Source: Cryptomeria japonica
Taxonomy: Eukaryota; Streptophyta; Pinopsida; Cupressales; Cupressaceae
DNA: 64,000 nt
NCBI RefSeq assembly: GCF_030272615.1
Contig: NC_081413.1
Span: forward strand, 559,463,945-559,527,944
Reading direction: 5' to 3'
In this document: in pieces, positions 1-11,639 of the stretch
Numbering within the stretch: the stretch's first letter is position 1
Layout of the letters: each line of letters opens with the position of its first letter
Program-made: the position numbers and the translations under genes
The notes under the pieces: generated by a model
The model's input: only the letters and a program-made list of their open reading frames with translations
Databases searched by the model: none
What the model was told of the DNA's origin: nothing

Positions 1-745
1 ATGTGCTAATGTTGGTCCTGACAACATCCCCTCATCACACTCACTTTCCCTCATTCCATTCAAACAATTTCCACCACCATCTCCCTTACGTTTCCCATCA
101 AAACCATCTAATTCAAGCCTTTACATAATCCACTCCTTCCTAATAAAGTTGTACCAATATCTAGTGATCACTCCAAATGGGCTCCTACTACCTTGATATG
201 GAACTTCATGCTTGAGTCTTCCATCCATATCCTTTATCACATGTGTTCCAAATCCATTTATCCTCATCCATCTCCATCCATGGATTTCCTCCCAAAAATC
301 ACAAAATACCAAAAAAAAGAAAAAATAATAAAATTCCAAAAAAAAATTTATCCAACGGTGAAAACTTGGCAAACAAGCACCTTGGACCAGTACCATGATG
401 AAAACCTGGTGAATAGGTGTCATGCGTAATTACCCTCATCCTTTTGCTCTCCATGCTTAGGGGCATGTTTTGTTGGACATCTCACCATTTCATCCTCTGT
501 TTCCATTTGCCTACCATATCCATCATATCTTATCCAATTCGCTTCCTTCATCCTCCCTTGGATTTGATAAAAAGAAAAGAGAAGGCCACTGTATATGCAT
601 ACTCTGGAAACCTCTTGGCCTCCCTTCCATGTAATCCTTTTGCATTTCTTCATAGTCCTTATCCACTCATCACCCTATCTTCCATCCACATTCCTCAACT
701 TCCTATCCTCTTGTTAGTCATCTTATCATAACCTGATTCATCAAA
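1..745. other. Non-coding pyrimidine-rich DNA
   Basis: This stretch is rich in C and T on the plus strand (many tccat, cctc and atcc words). The open frames across it are short and overlap on both strands, and none gives a recognisable protein. I see no gene. It may be the eroded edge of a repeat that begins outside the window. Confidence 0.6.
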
Positions 746-842
746 CCTTATCTCCTAGTTCCTCCATTTCCATCTATCCAACCTATCCTTATCTCCTAGT
801 TCCTCCATCCCTTGTCATATCCTTATCTCCTAGTTCCTCCAT
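746..842. repeat. Short tandem repeat, three copies of a 22-bp unit
   Basis: The 22-bp word beginning ccttatctcctag and ending ctccat occurs at 746-767, 787-808 and 821-842. The copies look identical and are separated by 19 and 12 bp of related pyrimidine-rich DNA. This is most simply explained by local duplication of low-complexity sequence. Confidence 0.85.
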
Positions 843-1129
843 CCCTTCATCCATAATCGGTTCCTCTCCCAATCCTCATCTACCTTCATCTATGCCTCCT
901 TCATCATTTCATCTATTAGTTGAATCCCTAATGCTTCTGTCTCCAATCCTTTTCATCCTAACCTCTATCCTTTTGTTCCTCCCATCCTATCATTCCATCA
1001 CCTCTTTCATCTTCTCCTCAGCATCTCACTGTAGGTTCCCCCTCGCGCAGTCCAGTGTCCTACGTGCCCCTTCCTACGGGTGGCGAGAGCGTGATACCGC
1101 CATGACAGGAATGCTCTCCCGCATCCCTC

Positions 1130-1402
1130 TTCCAGGTGGGAAAGTGTTCCCATCCCGACAGGAAAGTGATCCTGCCCTGGTAGGGTCACTCCTGTCGCGT
1201 CCCCTTTTGGGGGGCAGGAAAGCGTTTTTGCCTCGGCGGGATCACTTTCCCACCTAGTGGGATCGCTATCCCATTGCCCTTCCAATGACATGAACGTGAT
1301 CCTGCCACGGTGGGAACACATTCTTACTCGACAGGATCGCTATCCCACCACCCTTCTGGTGTCGGGCATGCTATCTCACCACGACGGGATTGCTAGCCCA
1401 CC
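1130..1402. repeat. Array of about ten 18-20 bp imperfect palindromes
   Basis: A GC-rich island carries repeated variants of a palindromic word of the form GTGGGATCGCTATCCCAC. Clear copies lie at 1136-1153, 1158-1175, 1236-1254, 1257-1274, 1331-1349 and 1383-1402, with more degenerate ones between (near 1179, 1213, 1291 and 1363). Starts are mostly 20-45 bp apart. The block is not coding: the frames across it, on both strands, follow the palindromes. Its composition differs sharply from the AT-rich flanks. It resembles the short-site arrays in the LTRs of elements A and G, so an LTR origin is possible, but no partner LTR is in the window. Confidence 0.75.
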
Positions 1403-1537
1403 CCCATGTCTTTCCCCTATTGTTTCCTCATTTTTCACACCGAGTGTCAAGTTTTTCTTTTTCTTTTTCTTTTGGTTGGCCAATGGAAAAATAATACCCG
1501 ATGCCTTTATCAAATGATAAGTCTTTTTTGGCCTCGT

Positions 1538-1586
1538 GGGGTGCTACCCCCTCAACCTCACCCTATATCGCGAGGGGTGCTGCCCC
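1538..1586. repeat. Pair of 13-bp palindromic words
   Basis: GGGGTGCTACCCC (1538-1550) and GGGGTGCTGCCCC (1574-1586) are near-identical inverted-repeat words 36 bp apart. They sit just beyond the palindromic array at 1130-1402 and may be part of the same old repeat. Confidence 0.7.
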
Positions 1587-1762
1587 AAAACCCCCATCAA
1601 AAAATATGGGGAGAAATCACGCCGATAGAAAGGGGGAAAATTGAACCTCCGAGTTTGATTAGGCTCCACATAACAACACCTCCCTCACTCATCCTTTGAA
1701 TTTATTCATTTGCCTCTTAATTCCCCTTCACATTCCAATCTTATCCATTCTTCCAAATTATA

Positions 1763-1880
1763 CAATCACTCATATCTAATCAAATCCTCCAATCATTATC
1801 ATCATCCGGTTTCTTCCAATCACTCCTATCTAATCGAATCTCCAATCATCATCATCATCGGGTTTCTTCCAATCACTCTT
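1763..1880. repeat. Tandem repeat of a 53-54 bp unit, about 2.2 copies
   Basis: The unit starts with caatcact at 1763, 1817 and 1870. It contains a tatctaatc word, an atcatcatc run and ends in ggtttcttc. The second copy differs from the first at a few positions and the third is cut short. Confidence 0.8.
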
Positions 1881-2475
1881 CTCTCTTCAATCAATCCAAT
1901 CAATTATCAATCTATCATGGATTTTCGTCTTGACTAGGGCAACATCATGCTTGTCCTTGGGTCTTCTTCCATCATCCATATCTCTTCTACATCTTGTTTA
2001 TAGGTGTCACTGTACATAGGCATTTATCAGTCTTTTCCTTCGAGATCATATCCTATCAGCTGGTTTTTCAACAATCATCCTCAAGCATCTTTTTCATCAT
2101 GATCCTATCAAGTACCTTTTGTCGTCCCATTATCAATCTCTTATCCTGGTGTTGTTATGAGATGTATCCTTCTCACCAACACCCATCGTTAGTCTATGTA
2201 GGATGTATCCTTCCTCAAGTTAGACATCTTTGGGATGTATCCTTCCCAACGAAATCAATCATCATCTTTTGAAAAAATACAACTGAGACACTCGTGTTGA
2301 CTTTGATTCTTTTTTATCTTTGTTTATATTTTTAAGCTCCTAAGGGCTCTATTTCCACTTGGTCGCCATGATCTTTTATATCATGGTGCGCTAGGAATAA
2401 CAAGGCTCCTGATGTGATCTTGTTGCTTTTGGTTTTGATTGATGTGTCTTTTGGATGTGTCCCTTGTTGTAGCCA
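1881..2475. other. Intergenic DNA left of element A
   Basis: No gene or RNA is recognisable. The sequence is T-rich with short frames only. The left end of element A follows near 2476. No target duplication could be matched between this flank and the sequence after 18844, possibly because the left LTR edge is altered. Confidence 0.5.
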
Positions 2476-5400
2476 TTGGGACTCAAGAATTCATGCCTGA
2501 TTTTTTAGGTCCCATGTAAAATTTTGTTCATTTGCACTCAGTTTTGCTCGTGTGACAACCCTAAGTTGCTATGTTTGAAATCTTGCATTTTTGCCTCAGT
2601 TAAGTTTTATGCAAAATACTCTTGGAGGATTTTTATACACCTTGTAAAGGTTCCATGTGCCTATTTGTAGCCTCCCACGATAATTATGATGTGTTTCTAA
2701 AGTCTCCTTTGCAGGTCCTAAGTTTCAGTCTGCATTTTGCACCTTTCTGCATTTTTCTCAGTAGCCTGTTTGAGGCATTATATCTTTGTTCCTATTGATC
2801 ATAAAGTCAAATAGAGAGTCTCACATTTTTCCCTAAAATTTTTTAAAGCCCCATGCCAAATGGATAAGTCCCATCAATCTGTTTGATAAGTTTTCAAAGA
2901 TGATTCCATTTGCAAAAGGTTTCGTTCTGCAACTGAACATTGTCAAACAACAGTTTGAAAGCCCTCTTTGAGAATTTATATTTTGTGCTTAGTTGACTTG
3001 CACTTCAAAAGGGTTATACCCTTTTATTCTCAATACAATTAAATGCCATATTCGAGATTTGTAGCCCCCCAACTTGTCATATAATCAGTTTTTGAATCTC
3101 ATTCCAAATGCAACTTTTCAGGGTTTTGCATTAGCACAGTTCAGTATTTTCAAAAGGAGCCAACTTTGAGGGTGAATAATTTTCACATGTGACCTAATCA
3201 GGTCAAACCCTCCTACACATGTGTTCATGGTATATTGATGTGCCAGTGTGCCAAGTGGCGGCCCATGAAGTGTGGATTTGACAATTTTTCAAATCAGGGT
3301 TTGAAGGCTACTCAGGTTGATCCAGCAAATGCATTTTCCAGTTTTCTGAGTAGGTAACTTTGACAGTGAATGAAATTTGACTCGGATGTCATTTTGACAA
3401 TCCATCAGATACCCTAGATTCTATTTTTTACAATCTTTTAGCATGCCAGCTCCTAGGCCTTGGTCAGGGGTTTTGGTCAGTTTTTTAAGCTAGTTTTGGA
3501 GGCTCCTAAGGTGTTTTCAGCCAAATATCAATGTGCATAAACATCAAATTTAATGATTGCTTAGTTAATTTATTGGATCCCAGACACTCTAGTCAGTGTA
3601 TCAGGGCATTTTGGTCAGGTTAGTTGTTCAGAAACTATTTTTGTTTTAGTCGGGCCCACTTTGGGGCCCAACTAAGGCAAATGCACAATGTGACTATTTG
3701 GGATTAAAGGATTAAATATATATTATTCTTTAATCGTGTTGATTAAAATAATATTATATTTAAATACAAAAGGGGGAGTTATATAAAATTGTGAAGAAAA
3801 AATCTAATTTAGTGACTTCCAAAAAAAATGCTAGTGATAAGAATGGAAATAAATGTTTTAGAATATTTATTTAATTTATTGAAAGGAAAATCACAATGTT
3901 TAATATTGTCGTGTAGAGGAAATAATTAAATCATCACAATGATTTAATAGGAGAAAGGAGACTTAAGTGAAATCCATGGTGAGCTCTGCATATTTATTGG
4001 CAAAGCGCGAGATAGGGGAAATGAACCAAAAAGTCAAGATTTTCTCTATCCCGCACATGAAATGAGCCCTGTTAGAAGCCTCAAGGGGCAAGGAAAAGTG
4101 TTGGGCGGGAAGGTGAATCCCTTATCCCGTGAGTGGCAAAGGCAGGGTGAAAATCAATGTAGGATAAGACATGGCCCACAGGGAGAGGGAAATGTTTATC
4201 CTGCGAGGGATGAGAGATAAAAGTGAAAATGTTATCCTGTGGCCATGACTATGTGTAAAGAAACTCGTGCAGGATAAGACGTTGGGCAAGAGAAATAATG
4301 ATGTGCTTATCCTGTGCACCCATAAAGATCCCCCTAGCATAGCGTGAGATAAGTTTTTTGTGCATGAAACAAAATAGGTTTGATTGAAAGCGAAAGGATT
4401 AGGGTTTTATAATCCCAAATCACTATGTATAAGGAAAAGGGGATCTCCGTTGGGATTTAGCACGATGGTGGGAAGACATGAATGGTAGAGCAGTCCCTAT
4501 TGTGACCCAAATGGAAGGTGTATGGTGTTTGAAAAGTGCGAGAGACACACTCATGGAGTGATGAATGCTCAAACAAAGGGAGAGTGTGATCGGTGTGGTT
4601 GTTCATGCCAATTTGTATGTATAGAAAATGGAAAGATGCAATGAAAATGTGGTACTGATAGAGGTAGGTTTTGAATAAATGTAATAAAATTGTGATCCGG
4701 TGGATAAAATGCTCACAACGGGGGGCATTGTACATGAGCGATATGCTTTCGAAGGTTAGCCACATATTTAAGTTTCATAGCAACATTACATGCAAAGCGA
4801 CTCGTGGCATGCATTTCAATCGAGCCAAGTTAACGACCACTTAGCCTCGTATGTATAACCATGGGGAAAATGCGCTTCTGCATTGTTTTGTAGTGTAAGC
4901 TTTAACAAAAGAAAAATGGTCTCAGTGCCTGTTGATCGAGTGAAAGGTGATAGATGAGGTTGAGTAAACCTCTGTGTTGTTTGCTTATAGAACAATGGTG
5001 ATTCAAGAGAAACCTGGAGATGATAGAGGTGACTTGTTACTATGGTGCATTGTTGCATACCTTGCAGTTTAGAAGTGGCATTTGTGGTGTGAAAAATAAA
5101 TGAAAGGTTTGAGGAAACCGTATGACATCAGATTAAATTTAGGGATATATTTTTCACAAAAGATACCAAGAGGACTCAAGATTTTGGTTTGAGATTATTC
5201 ACCTAGTGATGTAGGATCCATGAGTAGAATAACTATTTTCACCTGGATATTATACTCTCATGTGAAAAGAGATAAAATATCCTATATGGTAAGTGACTTA
5301 TAGTTGTTGGTCATTTTCTTGTCACATAATTGAAGTGTATTCTTTATCAATGAAAGAATGCAGAAAAATGATAGGGAACAAATGTATGAACATTACTTTC

Positions 5401-7141
5401 ACCTGAGAAAATTTACACAGGAAAATGGAACTTCAAATTTAAATGTTTCTATATACAGGGTTGAGTATTAAATCAAAAGAAATATTTTTTTGGTAAAGAA
5501 TAACATATTGAAGTAAGAATGTGTGTTCCTTGTCAGTATTGAAAAGCTACGTAAAAATATTGAATGAGGAGAGAAAATTTTCACTTAGAAATGATTAATT
5601 TTCACCAGGAAATAAGTTATACCAAGGAAGGTGATTATCTTTTACTCAGAGGTAAATGTGTTGAACATGAAAATGAGTAAAAGTATTTTGAGCGCAAGGG
5701 GGTAAATTTATCTTATCCAAAGGGAGATAATTTTCAAAAAACACATCACCAGAGGGGGTATTAGTTTATTCACAGGAAAATGTGCAAAATCAAAGGGGAC
5801 TTTTTCATTGAAAGGGTTTTTACATTTTCTGGGTATGGAAGAAATTTATGCCAAAAGATCAATACAATTAAAGTGGAAAGTTTTTATTTTTAGATTGAGT
5901 GAAAAGGTAAGCTTTTGTAGTCAGGTTGATCGTAGTGGACAAAGACTAAAAATAGAAACTTTGAACAAGGTGCAAAGGATAATTTGACAAAGGACTCCAG
6001 ATGGCAATTTTTAGATTTTGCCCAAATTTCCAGCAAGGGTGCAGTAGTGCAAATATGACAAATTTTGAAAAATCACAATCAGATTTTGAGTGCAGGTTGA
6101 AGACCCATTTTGGAGGAGAAAGTGCAAATTCAAAATTGAAGACAACAGGGATGAAGACATGTGTCAAGTTGTGATGCACTCAAGGGTTTTTCTAGGTCTT
6201 TCTTTCTTGTCTACTTATTCTTTTTTCTCCTCACTTTGAAGGGTTCCAACCTTGAGTTTTCTGCTAAGGCAGACAATGTATTGTAAAGGATATTGTAAGG
6301 TGTTTCTTAGTTAGGTGCAAATTTCTAAAAGTTAATCTTAGTTGTGAAGTTTTTGTGTCTTGAAATGTTCTTAACAACTTTATCTTATCAAGTGTTTGTC
6401 TCCAACTGAGAATGTATATTTCTTTGAATGAAATAATCAAGTATTATGGTCATTCTTCAAGTAAATTTGCTGCTCTGAGTTGTGTTTTTTGATTGCCTTC
6501 TATTCAAGGAATGGAGTAAATGCTTTCATGGATGCAACAAGATTCTATATGTTTTCAGGTGGATCATTAAGTATGAATGTTTGAATATTGTTTTAGTAGT
6601 CTTGTTATTACAAGTTAATAACATTCAAAAGACTTTCAAGACATGCTTGGATGTAACAACATAGGTGAACTTTAATGTGACTTTGTTGCCCTCTCTTTGG
6701 CACTGGTCATTTCTTTACAAGTTTTGGGTCAGTTGGTTCCATATATTATCAAAATCATTTCATTTATGCTTTTCCTTTATGTTGTAGGAGTAGGATTAGT
6801 TTAGTCTTTGTGCTTAGTATTTCTTATGGAGCAAATGGGATTATGCTCGAGTAATGGTGAAATGTCACACATCCATTATCATGCATCTGAGAACTATCCA
6901 CCTTGTGAAGATAGGTCTATTGGTTAGTTTGTACAAGTTCATCATTTTCAGACCTGCAATAGGAACACCCTCCTGAGTCTAGTGGAGCTCAATGAGTAGA
7001 AGGCTTGTATAGCCTTATTTAGTTACATTTTCTTGTCTTCAGTATATTGATAGTGTTGATGTCATGTGCTAGATTGCCAATCCCATAGTCTGGTGTTGTG
7101 TATCTCCTTAGGACTAAAGGTAACAAGAAAAATCGCTAACA
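2476..7141 (+). repeat. 5' LTR of element A
   Basis: This region aligns along its length with 14003-18844. Shared landmarks include the start word TGGGACTCAA, a run reading acaaaagggggagtta (3769 and 15291) and the end word AATCGCTAACA. At about 4.67 kb it is very long for an LTR. Long LTRs are known in gymnosperm Gypsy elements and in Tat/Ogre relatives. The right copy holds extra segments near 16170 and 16490. A small open frame at 6482-6664 recurs at 18196-18378, but that follows from the LTRs being copies of one another. Confidence 0.85.
4121..4353. repeat. TTATCC/GGATAA site array, about 110-bp tandem repeat, in A 5' LTR
   Basis: TTATCC or its complement GGATAA occurs at 4122(+), 4162(-), 4196(+), 4232(+), 4272(-) and 4307(+), with a variant AGATAA at 4347(-). 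Intervals are 34-40 bp. The first three sites repeat as the next three after about 110 bp, so the array is an imperfect 110-bp tandem duplication. The sites often carry a CG-rich tail (ttatcccg, ttatcctgtg). GGATA and GGATAAG match known plant MYB-related and I-box/GATA-type sites. A binding role here is inference. Confidence 0.8.
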
Positions 7142-7144
7142 GAT

Positions 7145-7163
7145 TGGTAACTCTGTTGGGGAC
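7145..7163 (+). other. Primer-binding-site-like sequence of element A
   Basis: TGGTAACTCTGTTGGGGAC begins three bases after the LTR end CTAACA. Starting with TGG, complementary to the CCA tail of a tRNA, and the position are as expected for a plus-strand LTR element. Which tRNA it would pair with was not determined. A similar word, TGGCGACTCTGTC, occurs at 7355. Confidence 0.6.
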
Positions 7164-7689
7164 AGTCTTAAATAAAAAGCTTGACAAAGCTTATTAAGTC
7201 TCCCATGAGTCTCTGGATACAAAGTTTTCAGTTTGGAAGAAATTTATTGTAGTTTGTGTGAAAGAGGTTGAAGTGGTTCTGCTGGTGAAGAACTCATAAT
7301 ACTTAATTTTTCAATAGCTCTATGTTGTTCAAGGATTGTTCCTTTGCAAGGAGGTGGCGACTCTGTCAAAGATCCCGGTGAAGATACGATGCAAGCTCCA
7401 AACATTCAAATTTGTATCAAAGAAGAAAGAGAGAAACAACTGCATACTTCTAGGTATTCTCAAAAGTCTTGCCAAGAATAAATTTTTATGAAAATATTTC
7501 TTGAAATTTTTAGAACTCGAAAGTTCCCTATTGAATGTTTGTAGCATTAAGAAAGGGAATTTGTAACAAGAAAATTTTTACTTGCTTATTGGTTATTTTT
7601 CTGAGTTTTATTTTCTTGAAAGAAGAAGCATGTTGTAATTATTTGTGCTCTTGAAAATGGTTTAGAGTGTAATCACAAGTCTCTCGTAT
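7164..7689 (+). other. Leader between primer site and gag of element A
   Basis: Untranslated internal sequence of element A. Apart from the second TGGCGACTCTG word at 7355 I see no features in it. Confidence 0.5.
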
Positions 7690-10460
7690 TTGTATTTCCA
7701 AGAAACTTGTAAGAGCACATTTAAAATGTATTCAAATTTGTACCCCTACTTGGTTCCCAATGTTAGTATGATGAGAAATCAGTCTCAGCCAAGTAATCAA
7801 AGAGATTTCATCATTCAAATGTATAAGTCCTTGAGATTTGATGATATTGTGGGTTTCCCAAACCCCATACCTCGTGAAGTCAGAGATAAGATTCCTAAGT
7901 TCGGTGGGTTGAAATAGGAATCAACTGAGAAGCACTCACAATGGTTCAATGAAATAATGGAAGACTATGAGGTTGATCATCAAGATGTGTTCATGAGACT
8001 CTTTGTCCATTCCTTGAAAGAGGATGCAAGAGAGTGGTTCTCTAATTGGTTACCATGATCTATTAGCTCATGGGAAGAGTTCCAGTTAGCTTTCAAAGAG
8101 CAGTTTTGTGAGAAGATTTTTGAGTCTTCAATGATTCAAGACTTTATGAATATTAATATCCAAGAGGATGAGTTGATCTCAATTTTTAATCTCTGATTTG
8201 CAAAAACATTGAAGAGGATCCCTCAAGGTATCAAACCATCTAATGATATGGCTTTAGTGGTATACCTTGGTGTGTTTAGTAAAAAGATGAGCTATAGGCT
8301 GAGAAATGAGAGCCCTGAAAGCTTGTATGAAGCTTATGAGATAGCCAATAACATTAAGAAAGTCTCTAAATTTGGAATGAGTAGGAAGTTAAAGCCTAAA
8401 AGGAGAGCTTGGTGTGCAATCAAACAAGATAGTTCCAAAGTTACAGGTGATTTCCAGCTTGCTGTCCCTTCATGTGTTTCTTTTCAAAATGTAAATCAAC
8501 AAATTTCACATGAGGTTGTTCATGAGCCCATAGTTGATCCAATGTATATTGAAGAAGCAAGTGTATCTCAAACAATGTGTATGCCTCAAGACCCCACTTC
8601 AAGCTACACTTATGAGCAGTTAGGTTATGTGTATGCACCTAAAAATGAGTGTTTGAATCAATTTAAACCTGTTGTCCCAAACCTAGTGAAGTGCACAAAT
8701 GAGTTTCAAGATGAGCTTTATGTCCCTTATCAATAGTATGAAGGTGTCATTGATCCAATGGCATATGATCGAGCTTCAATAAGCAATAGCACATAGATGT
8801 CTACAAGAAATGAAGACATGACGATAGCAACTCAGGGGCATATTTGTGATGGTTTTGATTCAAGAGAAATGCCTTATGGCATGAATACAAATGGGTGGAT
8901 ACCTTAGTTGGCAAGTGAACAAGAAAGACATTACGTTGATTATGCATATACAAGTGTTGAAAACCATGAAAGTTATGATCTCCATGCTCATGCTTATGAT
9001 AGTGCAACCTATTATCAAGATTGGAATCACATGGTTCGTTGTCCTAGTGCTCAGAATGCGAATTATAAATTAGATTTGAACTTAGTTGCAACATTTGAGA
9101 ATGGAGCAGACCTAGGCAATGCTGGTAATCATGAGCATGAGCCAAATGAGGAGAATGAAGCCTCACATCCCAGTTGCACTTATGAAGATGATGATGTTGA
9201 TAATGATTTTATTGCTCAAAGTTACAACATGGTGCAACAGTATAACATGAACGAAGTCCAAGAGCCAAGAACACCTAAAATAAATGAGGTGAAATGTAGT
9301 GATCAGCAAATGAACATGGTGTATACAACTGAGAACCCATTGTATGATGATGCCATGGATACGAACAAACATGTATTTTGCAATGATATGCTTGAGATCA
9401 ATTCCCATGTGGTCTCAAATCCACTTTTTGAAGAAGAGGACACACTTTCAGATGAGGATGATGTGTTATCAATCTATGAAAGTGACCTCCATGAAGTTGA
9501 GGAAATAGTCTCATATGTTTTATATGAGCTTGAATTTAGTGAACAAGAGGCTGTACCTCATGTTTTTCATGGGATGAGTTGCCTATGTACCATAAGGAAG
9601 TGGCTGAACAAGAAATACAATATATAAATGATCATCATATCACTAAGCCAGTTGATGTAATAGATATTTTAGACTCTTGTGTTGAATCAGATAGTGAGAA
9701 CAACAGTTGCCTTGATTGGAAATATTCTTTGGCCAGTGTAAGCTATGCCCATGACATGAAAGAGACCAACAATGCCTATGAAGGCATATAAAATTTTGAA
9801 CCTAAAGATGAAAACTATGTTGAACTTAAAAGTGTGATGACTGATAATGATTCAGATGTTCACATAGTTGAAGATGAATATGTCTATGAGATCCACTATA
9901 TGGATCAATATCAAAAGGATTCACATGCTGATTTTGATGATCAAAACTTGTTGAGTATGCATGAAATTTTTGATGGAGGCTCATGCATGCATGCACAAGA
10001 AGATCCAAAGGATGAATTGGATCTGTTGTTCAATGATAAGGTGGAAACACCTAATATTGGCAACAAGGATGTTTATGAGCTTTCTCAGTTGTTTGAACAA
10101 CCATGTGTACTTTTGATGAATCATGCATCCAAGGTATGTCACAATGGATGCTACAATGAATATGGATGTGTGTCTATCAAAAATCATGTTAGTCATGTAT
10201 TGATTCATAAAGAATGTCTTCAGCTGTTTGGAGAGTCTGTAACGGAATGTGACTAGGGTGATGAGAGCAACAATGTGAATGATACACCAGTTGTTGGTAT
10301 GACTGATTATGCCTGTGATTAGAGTGTTTCCAGTGATTTTTTCAGATTGGGCATAATAAAATCAGAGAGGAGTCACATATTTGATAGGGGTAATTTTTGG
10401 TTTTACTTGTTTGGTGGTCTGAGACCACCTACTGATTTTTTAAATCAAATTTTTAGAATG
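7690..10460 (+). pseudogene. Element A gag remnant with acidic extension, first copy
   Basis: The N-terminal third reads as a Ty3/Gypsy gag (retrotrans_gag) domain, with tokens such as DAREWFSNW and SSWEEFQLAF that are typical of the family. It is followed by several hundred residues rich in Asp, Glu, His, Asn and Tyr, without zinc knuckles or pol motifs. In family terms gag forms the particle; the acidic extension has no function I can assign. The reading frame is broken in a few places and is treated as a fossil. The 3' two thirds are repeated at 11640-13900. Confidence 0.75.
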
Positions 10461-10470
10461 ATGTGTACAG

Positions 10471-10550
10471 TGGTAGAGTGGCCCAATGGAGTTGGCGCTC
10501 GGTTAGCTCCTCCATAGACTTGAATTCTTGCCATGCCCGCAAGGGGCATG
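10471..10550 (+). other. tRNA-like module (A-box, weak B-box, hairpin), first copy
   Basis: TGGTAGAGTGG at 10471-10481 fits the RNA polymerase III A-box consensus. GACTTGAATTC at 10517-10527 is a weak B-box match, and the 36-bp gap is in the usual range. A 7-bp hairpin follows: CATGCCC 10532-10538 pairs with GGGCATG 10544-10550. It lies between the coding remnant and the adjoining LTR fragment. I could not draw a full cloverleaf, so it is not called as a tRNA gene. It may be a SINE-like head carried by the element. Confidence 0.45.
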
Positions 10551-10570
10551 CATCCCAGAGCAAGACCCAT

Positions 10571-11625
10571 TGTTGGGACTCAAAAATTCATGCCCGATTT
10601 TTGAGGTCCCATGTAAAATTTTGTTCATTTGCACTCAGTTTTGCCCATGTGACAAACCTAAGTTGTTATCTTTGAAAGCTTGCACTTTTGCCATAGTTAA
10701 GTTTCATGCAAAATCCTCTTTGAATATTGTTATAAACCTTATAGAGGTTCCATGTGCCTATTTTCAGCCTCCCACAATCAATTATGATGCATTTGTAAAG
10801 TCTCCTTTGGAGGTCCTGAGGTTAGGTCTGCATTTTGCACCTTTCTGCATTTTTCTAAGTAGCCCTGTTTGAGTCATTATATCTTTGTGCATATTGACCA
10901 TCAAGTCAAACGAAGAGCCTCCTATGTTTCCCTACAATTTTTTGAAGCCCCATTCCAACTAGTTAATTCCCATCAATCCGTTTGAGAAGTTTTCAAAGTT
11001 GATTCCATTTGCAAAAGGTTCAGTTCTGCAACTGAACATTGTCAAACAATAGTTTGAAAGCCCTCTTTGAGAATTTATATTTTTTTCTCAGTTGACCTGA
11101 ACTTTAAAAGGGTTGTACCCCTTGATTCTCAGTAAAATTGTCTGCCATATTCAAGAATTGTAGCCCCCCATCTTGTCATATGATTAGTTTTTGAAGCCCA
11201 TTCCAAATGCAACTTTTTGGCGTTTTCCATCAGCACAGTTCAGTATTTTCAGGAGATAACTTTGAGGGTGAATAATTATCACATGTGACCTAATAAATTC
11301 AAACCCTCTTGCACACTTGCTCATGGTATATTGATGTGCCAGTGTGCCAAGTGGCGGCCGATGAAGTGTGGATTTGACAATTTTTCAAATTAGGGTTTGA
11401 AGGCTACTCAGGTTGATCCAGCAATTGCATTTGACAGTGAATGACTTTTGACTCGAATGTCATTTTGATGATCCATGAGATACCTTGGATTCTATGTTTT
11501 ACAATCTTTCAAAATGCCAGCTCCCAGGCCTTGGTCAAGTGTTTTGGTCAATTTTTTAAGCCAGTTCTGGAGGCTCCTCAAGTGTTTTCAGCCAAATCTC
11601 AAAGTGCAATAACGTCAAATTTAAT
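10571..11625 (+). repeat. Partial LTR inside element A
   Basis: This repeats the first 1.05-1.1 kb of the A LTR, compare 2476-3560 and 14003-15075. It begins TGTTGGGACTC and stops abruptly near the word aaatttaatg, where the second copy of the coding block starts. The junction lies at a short shared word (taatg) of LTR and gag sequence. It marks a tandem duplication of about 3.4 kb, not a separate insertion. Confidence 0.85.
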
Positions 11626-11639
11626 GGTACACCTTGGTG

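Noticed and set aside
892-1321. Overlapping frames of about 100-120 residues on both strands
   Set aside because: They follow the GC-rich palindromic array, which lacks stops by composition. No protein family is recognisable.
6482-6664. A 60-residue frame nearly identical to one at 18196-18378
   Set aside because: Both lie in the two LTRs of element A, so similarity reflects LTR duplication, not coding constraint.
10471-10550. A genuine tRNA gene
   Set aside because: The B-box is weak and I could not form acceptor and anticodon stems of a cloverleaf. It is kept only as a tRNA-like module.
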